Source of the DNA: an uncultured Rhodanobacteraceae bacterium
GTDB taxonomy: Bacteria > Pseudomonadota > Gammaproteobacteria > Xanthomonadales > Ahniellaceae
Assembly: GCA_937873105.1 (NCBI GenBank)
Contig: CALMWD010000418.1
Location: 1-6,277, forward strand
Length of the DNA: 6,277 nucleotides
Direction: 5' to 3'
Below are positions 1-5,485 of this stretch, piece by piece. The notes under the pieces were generated by a model. That model was not told where the DNA came from, made no database searches, and worked only from the letters and a program-made list of their open reading frames with translations. Position 1 is the stretch's first letter. Each line of letters starts with the position of its first letter. Both the position numbers and the translations under genes were made by a program.

Positions 1-268
1 ATGTCGGGTCTGGATTGGATGCATGCATCGAGGATAACTTGGCCGCGCGATCAGCCACGAAGCTCCATCCATCGTCCATGCTTTGGACACGGCATGGCCG
101 ACGTTCCTCGTCGCATTTCGGTGCCGCGTCGCAACAGCCATGCAATACGTCCTCCGGACACAACAACCTGTTGTCCCAAGGGGTCTTCGACTAGAACACT
201 GAATGTTGGAGTAACGACTCAAGCTGCACTGCAACATCTTCGGGACGCCCCCCCACGGAGACGCCCCG
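1..268 (+). promoter_or_regulatory. Non-coding leader and probable promoter region of amtB-P-II operon
   Basis: No convincing protein is encoded here on either strand. The plus-strand frame open through the region gives a low-complexity Arg/Pro/Ser/Thr-rich translation unlike a real protein, and base composition is visibly less GC-rich than in the genes. It contains a 12-base palindrome (18-29), a small dyad ACAACA/TGTTGT (160-165 / 169-174, 3-base spacer), a run of seven C (248-254) and a direct repeat GACGCCCC (244-251 and 260-267) around the amtB Shine-Dalgarno GGAG (257-260). No promoter box is clear. TTGTCC (171-176) with TAGAAC (192-197) is a weak sigma-70 pair with only 15 bases between. 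One GG-N10-GC spacing (85-98) resembles sigma-54 in its dinucleotides only. Regulation by nitrogen is expected from the gene content but is not proven by the sequence. Confidence 0.6.
18..29. repeat. 12-bp perfect palindrome upstream of amtB
   Basis: GATGCATGCATC reads the same on both strands and lies 239 bases before the amtB start in the non-coding leader. It could be an operator half of a regulator of the transport operon or of a gene left of the window. It does not match the NtrC consensus (GCAC, then about 7 bases, then GTGC), so no regulator is assigned. A chance occurrence is possible. Confidence 0.35.
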
Positions 269-1582
269 ATGACTCGAATGAAGTCGGTTCCATTGCTTTG
301 TACGCTGTTCGGCCTGCCCGGCCTCGCATTCGCCGCGCCGCCCACGCTCAACAGCGGCGACACCGCCTGGATGATCGTGGCCACGGCCCTGGTCTTGCTG
401 ATGACCATTCCCGGCCTGGCCCTGTTCTACGCCGGCATGGTCCGCGCCAAGAACGTGCTCAGCGTGCTGATGCAGTGTTTCGCCATCACCGGCCTGATCA
501 GCGTGCTCTGGGTCGTCTACGGCTACAGCCTGGTGTTCGATACCACCGGCATGGAGAAGGGCGTGGTCAACCTCGCCAGCTTCATCGGCGGCTTCGACAA
601 GGCCTTCCTGAGCGGACTGAAGGCGGACAGCCTGAGCTACGCGATTCCGGAGTCGGTCTTCGTCACCTTCCAGATGACCTTCGCCATCATCACCCCGGCC
701 CTGATCGTCGGCGCCTTCGCCGAACGCATGAAGTTCTCGGCCCTGCTGGTGTTCATGGCCCTGTGGTTCACGTTCGCGTACGCGCCGGTCGCGCACATGG
801 TCTGGAGCGGCGACGGCGGCCTCATGTGGGACTGGGGCGTGCTCGACTTCGCCGGCGGCACGGTGGTGCACATCAACGCCGGCGTCGCCGGTCTGGTCGC
901 GGCGCTCGTGCTCGGCAAGCGCCACGGCTATCCGACCACGCCGATGGCGCCGCACAACCTCGGCTACACCCTGATCGGCGCCAGCCTGCTCTGGGTCGGC
1001 TGGTTCGGCTTCAACGCCGGCAGCGCCGTGGCTGCAAACGGCACCGCGGGCATGGCCATGCTGGTGACCCAGGTCGCGACCGCAGCGGCCGCGCTCGGCT
1101 GGATGTCGGTGGAATGGCTGCTGCACAAGAAGCCGAGCGTGCTCGGCATCGCCTCGGGCGCGGTCGCCGGCCTGGTCGCGATCACGCCGGCCTCGGGCAC
1201 CGCCGGCCCGATCGGCGCGCTCGCCATCGGCCTCAGCGCCGGCGTGCTCTGCTTTTTCACCGCGACCACGGTGAAACGCAAGTTCGGCTACGACGACTCG
1301 CTCGACGTGTTCGGCGTGCATGCGGTCGGCGGCATCATCGGCGCGATCCTGACCGGCGCCTTCGCCGCGCCGGCGCTCGGCGGCTTCGGTACCGTCACCG
1401 ACATCGGCGCCCAGCTCTGGATCCAGTTCAAGGGCGTGGCCGTCACGCTCGTGTACACGACCCTCGTGACCTGGCTGATCCTGAAGCTGGTGGATCTCGC
1501 CATCGGACTGCGCGTCGAAGCGGAGGACGAAGCCCAGGGCCTCGATCTCGCCCTGCACAACGAACGCGGCTACAACCTCTAA
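269..1582 (+). CDS. amtB: Ammonium transporter AmtB (Amt/MEP/Rh family)
   Basis: Inner-membrane ammonium channel that conducts NH3/NH4+ when external ammonium is scarce. The 437-residue product starts with a signal peptide (basic MTRMK, hydrophobic core, AFA at 20-22, probable cleavage before APP), as in E. coli AmtB, whose mature form has 11 membrane helices. Pore signatures are intact: Phe gate F138 and F248 (E. coli F107/F215), D193 in LDFAGGTVVHI, the twin histidines H201 and H351 (150 residues apart, as in E. coli H168/H318), and S252 in GWFGFNAGS. The C-terminal tail LRVEAEDEAQGLD matches the cytoplasmic segment that contacts P-II. The ATG at 269 is chosen because GGAG (257-260) sits 8 bases upstream; an ATG at 278 would still leave a signal peptide. 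It is followed after 15 bases by the P-II gene, so co-transcription is likely. The family call is certain. Confidence 0.98.
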   Translation: MTRMKSVPLLCTLFGLPGLAFAAPPTLNSGDTAWMIVATALVLLMTIPGLALFYAGMVRAKNVLSVLMQCFAITGLISVLWVVYGYSLVFDTTGMEKGVVNLASFIGGFDKAFLSGLKADSLSYAIPESVFVTFQMTFAIITPALIVGAFAERMKFSALLVFMALWFTFAYAPVAHMVWSGDGGLMWDWGVLDFAGGTVVHINAGVAGLVAALVLGKRHGYPTTPMAPHNLGYTLIGASLLWVGWFGFNAGSAVAANGTAGMAMLVTQVATAAAALGWMSVEWLLHKKPSVLGIASGAVAGLVAITPASGTAGPIGALAIGLSAGVLCFFTATTVKRKFGYDDSLDVFGVHAVGGIIGAILTGAFAAPALGGFGTVTDIGAQLWIQFKGVAVTLVYTTLVTWLILKLVDLAIGLRVEAEDEAQGLDLALHNERGYNL

Positions 1583-1597
1583 GCGGAGCGCCTACCC

Positions 1598-1936
1598 ATG
1601 AAAATGGTCACTGCCATCATCAAGCCGTTCAAGCTCGACGACGTGCGCGAGGCGCTGAGCGAGGTCAACGTCACCGGCATCACGGTCTCGGAGGTCAAGG
1701 GTTTCGGCCGCCAGAAGGGCCACACCGAGCTCTACCGCGGCGCCGAATACGTGGTCGACTTCCTGCCCAAGATCAAGCTCGAAGTCGCGGTCACGTCGGA
1801 CCAGTGCGACCGCGTCGTCGAAGCCATCCAGAACGCCGCGAACACCGGCAAGATCGGCGACGGCAAGATCTTCGTCTACGACCTCGACCGCGTCATCCGC
1901 ATCCGTACCGGCGAACTGGACGGCGACGCGCTGTAG
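1598..1936 (+). CDS. glnK: P-II family nitrogen regulatory protein (GlnK/GlnB)
   Basis: Small trimeric signal protein that reads 2-oxoglutarate and ATP/ADP and controls ammonium transport, glutamine synthetase adenylylation and NtrB/NtrC. The 112-residue length is exactly that of the family. Visible are the N-terminal [14 protein letters not shown], the T-loop around [11 protein letters not shown] with the uridylylation site Y51, the [10 protein letters not shown] nucleotide-binding segment (83-92, including K90), and the C-terminal RVIRIRTGE (R101, R103). GGAG at 1585-1588 lies 9 bases before the ATG. Linkage to amtB suggests the GlnK role of docking on AmtB through the T-loop, and so the symbol. 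However, T43 and D54 are the residues found in E. coli GlnB rather than GlnK (A43, N54), so one protein may serve both roles. Here the P-II gene follows amtB, the reverse of the E. coli glnK-amtB order. Function is certain; the paralogue name is a choice. Confidence 0.96.
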   Translation: MKMVTAIIKPFKLDDVREALSEVNVTGITVSEVKGFGRQKGHTELYRGAEYVVDFLPKIKLEVAVTSDQCDRVVEAIQNAANTGKIGDGKIFVYDLDRVIRIRTGELDGDAL

Positions 1937-1945
1937 GGATTCCGC

Positions 1946-1977
1946 ACTGGGCGCGCGTACAGGGGCGCGCGCTCAGT
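1946..1977. terminator. GC-rich hairpin between convergent P-II gene and yajQ
   Basis: Bases 1946-1958 pair with 1965-1977 around a 6-base loop, forming a stem of about 13 bp with a core of perfectly paired GCGCGCG (1951-1957) and CGCGCGC (1966-1972). It lies 10 bases after the P-II stop and overlaps the last codons and stop of yajQ on the other strand. The position suits a shared terminator for both converging transcripts. Neither side has a T-tract, so it is not a classic intrinsic terminator; it may act as an mRNA 3' end stabiliser or be partly coincidental in high-GC DNA. Confidence 0.4.
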
Positions 1978-2455
1978 CGCGGAAATTGTCGAACTGCAGC
2001 GGCAGCTCGAAGTCGGACTGGCGCAGCAGCGCGATGGCGAGCTGCAGGTCGTCCTTCTTCTTGCCGCTGATGCGCAGCTTGTCGGCATTGATCTGGGCCT
2101 CGACCTTCAGCTTCGCATCCTTGATCGCGGCAATGATCTTCTTCGCCACCGGCTGTTCGATGCCCTGCTTCACCGTGATCTGCTGGCGCGCACCGGCGAG
2201 ATTGACCTCGGGATCGCCGATTTCGAGGCAACGGGCATCGATCTTGCGCGCGACCAGGCGCGCCCGCAGGATGTCCTGCATCTGCTGCAACTGGAATTCG
2301 CTGGGCGCCTGCACCTTGACGACGAGCTTGTCGAGTTCGAACTTGGCATCGGTGCCCTTGAAGTCGAAACGGTTCGACAGCTCGCGGTTGGCCTGGTCGA
2401 CGGCATTGGTCAGTTCGTGCTTGTCGACTTCGGAAACGACATCGAACGAGGGCAT
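1973..2455 (-). CDS. yajQ: YajQ family nucleotide-binding protein (cyclic di-GMP-binding in Xanthomonas)
   Basis: Cytoplasmic 160-residue protein, close to the family length (about 160-163). It begins with the family hallmark MPSFDVVSEVD and carries ANRELSNRFDFKGTDA (23-38), the IGDPEVNLAG segment near residue 80, and the Lys-rich KKIIAAIKDAKLKVEAQI followed by the C-terminal SGKKKDDLQ; FDNFRD ends it. These are the two ferredoxin-like halves of the YajQ/DUF520 fold. In Xanthomonas campestris a YajQ protein (XC_3703) is reported to bind c-di-GMP and to act with a LysR-type regulator on virulence genes; in other bacteria the role is less clear. The start is supported by GGAG (complement of 2462-2465) 6 bases before the ATG. 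The gene lies 66 bases downstream of an unrecognised membrane-protein gene on the same strand, with a stem-loop between them that overlaps this ribosome binding site. Family certain, in vivo role here inferred. Confidence 0.95.
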   Translation of the reverse strand: MPSFDVVSEVDKHELTNAVDQANRELSNRFDFKGTDAKFELDKLVVKVQAPSEFQLQQMQDILRARLVARKIDARCLEIGDPEVNLAGARQQITVKQGIEQPVAKKIIAAIKDAKLKVEAQINADKLRISGKKKDDLQLAIALLRQSDFELPLQFDNFRD

Positions 2456-2460
2456 CTCGG

Positions 2461-2515
2461 GCTCCGGAAGACTGCGGGACCGCGGAGCGTAACCGAGCTC
2501 CGCGCCTTCCGGAAC
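2461..2515 (-). promoter_or_regulatory. Nested stem-loop enclosing the yajQ ribosome binding site
   Basis: In the minus-strand RNA an inner 8-bp perfect stem (2497-2504 with 2481-2488, CGCGGAGC/GCTCCGCG, 8-base loop) lies within an outer stem of 10 pairs (2506-2515 with 2461-2470, TCCGGAAG/CTTCCGGA core plus one G-U and one G-C pair). The outer stem's 3' arm contains the whole GGAG of yajQ (2462-2465), so folding would hide it. The 5' arm begins 6 bases after the upstream gene's stop codon, where a terminating ribosome could open it. No U-run follows, so it is not an intrinsic terminator. Pairing is seen directly; the regulatory role is inferred. Confidence 0.5.
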
Positions 2516-2521
2516 GCCGCG

Positions 2522-2938
2522 TCAGCGCAGGCGCCGGGTCGACACGATCGCCTTCTGGCGCAGGGCATAGGCGAGCAGCGTGGCGAGCCACAGCGACGGC
2601 GCGCCCCAGTGCGACCAGATCAACAGGCGATGCTGGAAGCCGTAGTCGGCGCGGTGCAACAAGTCCATCGCGATCGCCGGGTTGGCCCGCAGGGCTTCGC
2701 GAGCGGGGGCGAACATCGCCTCGGCATGCGCGATCGCGGCTGCCTGCACACCTGTGGCCTCGATCAGGCGGCGTCCGCCCTGCATGTAGGTCCAGGTCAG
2801 CGCCGCCTCGCGCTGGGCCGAATGCTCCGCGACCGGACCGAGGTCGTCGAGCAGGGTCAACGATCCCCAGCCGTACAGGGCGTTCGCCGTGGCCAGCACG
2901 GCCGGCAGCAGCAACCACTGGAACATCCGCAGTTTCAA
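2522..2938 (-). CDS. Unrecognised small membrane protein with two predicted transmembrane helices
   Basis: The family is not recognised. The 138-residue protein (TTG start read as Met) has a hydrophobic N-terminal helix (about residues 6-26, FQWLLLPAVLATANALYGWG), a mostly helical, soluble, Ala-rich middle segment (about 31-104) with His and acidic residues, and a second membrane helix (about 105-126, LLIWSHWGAPSLWLATLLAY) followed by a basic tail QKAIVSTRRLR. By the positive-inside rule the basic C-terminus should be cytoplasmic and the middle segment periplasmic. The TTG at 2936-2938 is chosen because AAGGAG (complement of 2947-2952) sits 8 bases before it; the ATG at 2924-2926 would be 20 bases away and give 134 residues. 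The frame stays open upstream over the divergent gene, but that extension is antisense low-complexity sequence. It is probably in an operon with yajQ, 66 bases downstream. Existence is supported by the ribosome binding site, plausible topology and the clean gap; no function can be assigned. Confidence 0.75.
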   Translation of the reverse strand: MKLRMFQWLLLPAVLATANALYGWGSLTLLDDLGPVAEHSAQREAALTWTYMQGGRRLIEATGVQAAAIAHAEAMFAPAREALRANPAIAMDLLHRADYGFQHRLLIWSHWGAPSLWLATLLAYALRQKAIVSTRRLR

Positions 2939-2946
2939 TGCCCGAT

Positions 2947-2952
2947 CTCCTT
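2947..2952 (-). promoter_or_regulatory. Shine-Dalgarno deciding the TTG start of the membrane protein gene
   Basis: AAGGAG on the minus strand is the strongest ribosome binding site in the window and lies 8 bases upstream of TTG (2938-2936), but 20 bases upstream of the first in-frame ATG (2926-2924). The spacing favours the TTG as the true start, adding four residues to the protein. Confidence 0.65.
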
Positions 2953-3037
2953 GCCCGGGCACAGGATAATGCGATCGCAGGCACGAATCCTGCGAGAGAC
3001 TCCCCAGATTCGTCGCTCCGAACGCCTCACACCGCAC

Positions 3038-3046
3038 TGATAGCAT
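3038..3046 (+). promoter_or_regulatory. Extended -10 element just upstream of the 809-residue signalling gene
   Basis: TGATAGCAT fits an extended -10 (TGn followed by a TAnnnT hexamer). Six bases separate it from the ATG at 3053, so transcription would start at or within a base or two of the start codon. No good -35 is seen about 17 bases upstream (CCGAAC), which the TG extension could offset. No Shine-Dalgarno sequence precedes the ATG. Together this points to a leaderless transcript. Confidence 0.45.
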
Positions 3047-3052
3047 GGCCGA

Positions 3053-5482
3053 ATGACGTCGCCCGCCCACGTTTCCACCGACGAACCGCCGACCGACGCG
3101 CACCAGCGCGCCGCCGAACAGTCGTGGTCGCAGCTGTCCGAGCAATGGTCGCAGGACGTCGCCGAACGCTTCGCCGAACAGGTCGACGCCTGGCTCGACG
3201 CCGCGCAGAACGCGCAGGCGGCGCGCATCGGCGATCTCGCCGCGTACCTGGCCAGCTTCGTCGAGAACGGACGCGAACCGAATACCGCGCAACGCATCCG
3301 CCTCGCCGAACTCATGGGCGAGGCCGCGCGCCCGGATGCGGCCGACGCCGCGACGCCGCGGGTCCTGCCCGAGCCGAAGCCGTCCGCGGCCGTCGACAAC
3401 GTCGCCTCGATCGAAGGCGCGCTGGCCGCCGTCGGTCGCCAGCGCACCGCTCGCAATACCCTGTGCCTGCTCGGTGTCGGCGACAAGCTGGCGCCGGGCC
3501 TGCAGGCGGCGCTGGGCGAGCGCGGTTACGAGCTCAAATTGTTCGGCGATGCCATCGGCCTGCGCGAGTTCCTGGCCGCCACCGTGCCAGGCGCGGTGGT
3601 GATGACGGCCCAGCAGCTGCGCGCGCTGCCGGCGCTGATTGCGCGCTGGAAGGACGCGCCCTCGCCGCCTGCGGTCGTCGTGCTCTCGCCGGACCGCGAC
3701 CTGACCCACCGCCTGCTGGCGCTGCGCGCCGGCGCGGCCGCCTTCTTCGCCGCGCCCCTCGACAGCTACCGGATCGCGGCGCGCATCGACGAGCTGCTCG
3801 GCCGTCAGGATGCGCCGCCCTACCGCGTGCTGATCGTCGAGGACGATCGCGATCTGGCAGTGCAATGCGGCCAGTGGATCGCCGCCGAAGGCATGACCGC
3901 GCGCATCGCCGCGCATGGGTCGGCGGCGATCGCGGCCCTGAACGACTTCCAGCCCGACGCGGTGCTGATCGACGCCACCTTGCCGGACGCGCGCGGCATC
4001 GACCTGGTCCAGGTCATGCGCCAGCAGGCCGAACACGCGACCCTGCCGATCGTGATGGCCGCCGAAGCCGGCGATGCCACCGAACGATTCGACGCCATCG
4101 CCGCCGGTGCCGACGAGGTCCTGGTCAAGCCGCTGAAGGCCCGCCACGTCGTCGGCGTGATCCGCTCCCGCGTGCAGCGCGCGCAGTGGTTGCGCGCCCA
4201 GGCCGAAGCCGGCGCCGCCCGCGATCCCAAGACCGGGCTGTATTCGCGTTCGCTGGTGGTGGAACGCATCGCCGGCCGCATCGGCACCCAGGGCTCGGCG
4301 CTGATGATGGTCCAGTTCGACGACGTCGAGGCCTTGCGCAGCCAGATCGGCCTGAGCGCGCTGGCGGCGGTCGACGTCGAGATGGGATCGCGCCTGCGCG
4401 ACCTGCTGGCCCACCACGACCTCGCCTGCGGACTGCGCGACTTCGCCTGGCTGGCGCTGCTCACGCGCGACCGCCGCGAACTGCTGACGCAACTCGCCGA
4501 GCGCGTCCGCTTCGCCATCGTCGAGCGCCCGCTGGCGATCGGCAACGCGACCGTGCCGGTCTCGGCCAGCATCGGCCTGGTGGCGCTCGACGAAGCGCCC
4601 ATCGACGCCGATGCCGCCATCCAGGCCGCGGAGCGCGCCTGCGCCGAGGCCCAGGCGCGCGGCGGCAACATCGCGTTGTGGTCGGCCGCGGACGACAGCG
4701 CGCCCGCCGATCCGGTACTGGCCGTGCGCGCGGTGCTCAGCCGCCCGCTCGACCCGCGCAACCTGCGCATCGAGTACCGCCCGCTGATCCCGCTCAAGGG
4801 CAGCCTGCACGACCAGTTCGATTTCCAGTTCTTCCTCGGCAGCGCCGCCCACGCCGGCAGCCGCGGCGGTTACGCCCTGTGCGCGCGCGTCGCCAGCGAA
4901 CTCGGCGTGCGCAGTGCGCTCGAACGCGCCCGTTTCGAGATCGCCTTCGGCGTGCGAGAAGAGGCGCGCAGCGGTCGCCATGCCCTGCGTTTCCTGATGC
5001 CGGTGACCAGCGACTGGCTGCTCGACCCGTTGGAGATGGACTGGCTGTTCGCGGCGATGGCGGAACGCCAGCTCGCCGGCGGCGGCTTCACCTTCGAACT
5101 CACCGGCGCGGAGCTGCTCGACCACCGCGCGGCCCTGAACGCGCCGATCGCACGCCTGCGCGAAGCAGGCTTCCGCTTCGGTCTCAGCGACTACGGCCGC
5201 GACTTCGCGGCGGTGCATGTGCTGACGCAACTGCCGGTCGACGTGCTGCGCCTCGACGCCGAACTGCTCGACGCGACGGCCTCGGCCAACAGCACCAGCC
5301 CGACCCTGGTCGCCCTGGTGCGCAAGGCGCACCAGCTCGGCGCCATGGTGGTCGCGCCCGGCATGAACACGCTCGAGCATGCGCACATCTACACGCGGCT
5401 CGGCATCGACTACGGCGTCGGCAATGCCTTCGGCCCGGCCCTGTCGCAGCCGGAGTTCGACTTCAACCGACCGTTGTGGTGA
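3053..5482 (+). CDS. Receiver-containing protein with degenerate GGDEF and EAL domains (probable non-enzymatic c-di-GMP-type scaffold)
   Basis: An 809-residue cytoplasmic protein with no membrane segment. Order: a helical N-terminus (about 20-95) and Pro/Ala linker; a pseudo-receiver (about 134-250) lacking the acidic pair and phospho-Asp; a receiver (257-375) with E263/D264/D265, acceptor D307 and K359, but Ala337 at the usual Thr/Ser; a GGDEF-like domain (from DPKTGLY, 391) whose signature is G460-L-R-D-F464; and an EAL-like domain (about 575-805). In the latter EAL is replaced by a Phe-rich FQFFLG (591-596), DDFG by SDYG (712-715), catalytic Lys by R733, and AEGVET by APGMNT (768-773); of the metal ligands E682 remains. 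Neither cyclase nor phosphodiesterase activity is expected. The build recalls FimX-like proteins that act through binding, but it lacks a PAS domain and has an extra pseudo-receiver. An in-frame TAG at 3041 rules out an upstream start. Domain folds are confident; the role and any ligand are inferred. Confidence 0.9.
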   Translation: MTSPAHVSTDEPPTDAHQRAAEQSWSQLSEQWSQDVAERFAEQVDAWLDAAQNAQAARIGDLAAYLASFVENGREPNTAQRIRLAELMGEAARPDAADAATPRVLPEPKPSAAVDNVASIEGALAAVGRQRTARNTLCLLGVGDKLAPGLQAALGERGYELKLFGDAIGLREFLAATVPGAVVMTAQQLRALPALIARWKDAPSPPAVVVLSPDRDLTHRLLALRAGAAAFFAAPLDSYRIAARIDELLGRQDAPPYRVLIVEDDRDLAVQCGQWIAAEGMTARIAAHGSAAIAALNDFQPDAVLIDATLPDARGIDLVQVMRQQAEHATLPIVMAAEAGDATERFDAIAAGADEVLVKPLKARHVVGVIRSRVQRAQWLRAQAEAGAARDPKTGLYSRSLVVERIAGRIGTQGSALMMVQFDDVEALRSQIGLSALAAVDVEMGSRLRDLLAHHDLACGLRDFAWLALLTRDRRELLTQLAERVRFAIVERPLAIGNATVPVSASIGLVALDEAPIDADAAIQAAERACAEAQARGGNIALWSAADDSAPADPVLAVRAVLSRPLDPRNLRIEYRPLIPLKGSLHDQFDFQFFLGSAAHAGSRGGYALCARVASELGVRSALERARFEIAFGVREEARSGRHALRFLMPVTSDWLLDPLEMDWLFAAMAERQLAGGGFTFELTGAELLDHRAALNAPIARLREAGFRFGLSDYGRDFAAVHVLTQLPVDVLRLDAELLDATASANSTSPTLVALVRKAHQLGAMVVAPGMNTLEHAHIYTRLGIDYGVGNAFGPALSQPEFDFNRPLW

Positions 5483-5485
5483 CCC

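Larger units (their letters stand above)
2939..3052. promoter_or_regulatory. Divergent promoter region with interlocking inverted repeats
   Basis: This 114-base non-coding stretch separates the minus-strand membrane protein/yajQ pair from the plus-strand 809-residue signalling gene and must hold promoters for both. It contains TCGCAGG (2975-2981) facing CCTGCGA (2989-2995) around 7 bases, a 21-base dyad centred on 2985. A second repeat, ACGAATC (2983-2989) facing GATTCGT (3007-3013), overlaps it. Such paired dyads could be operators for a regulator acting in both directions, or alternative RNA hairpins in the minus-strand leader. A minus-strand TTATCC/ATTATC (about 2964-2969) could be a -10 for the membrane protein gene, but no good -35 accompanies it. 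Confidence 0.45.

Noticed and set aside
84..98. Possible sigma-54 promoter (GG-N10-GC) upstream of amtB
   Set aside because: Only the GG and GC dinucleotides fit; the conserved bases between them (CACG and TT) do not match, and such spacing arises often by chance in GC-rich DNA.
1..2070. Very long open plus-strand frame covering the leader, amtB and the P-II gene
   Set aside because: Its translation is Arg/His/Gly-rich low-complexity sequence, out of frame with the unmistakable amtB and P-II genes; it is a high-GC shadow.
2971..2978. GCGATCGC octamer palindrome resembling the cyanobacterial HIP1 repeat
   Set aside because: A single copy in a GC-rich non-cyanobacterial context; the gene content does not suggest a cyanobacterium.
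2939..5386. Upstream extension of the small membrane-protein frame to a 954-residue minus-strand frame
   Set aside because: The extension is antisense to the signalling gene with an Ala/Arg/Gly/Gln/His-biased translation; only the part from the TTG at 2938 has a ribosome binding site and protein-like sequence.
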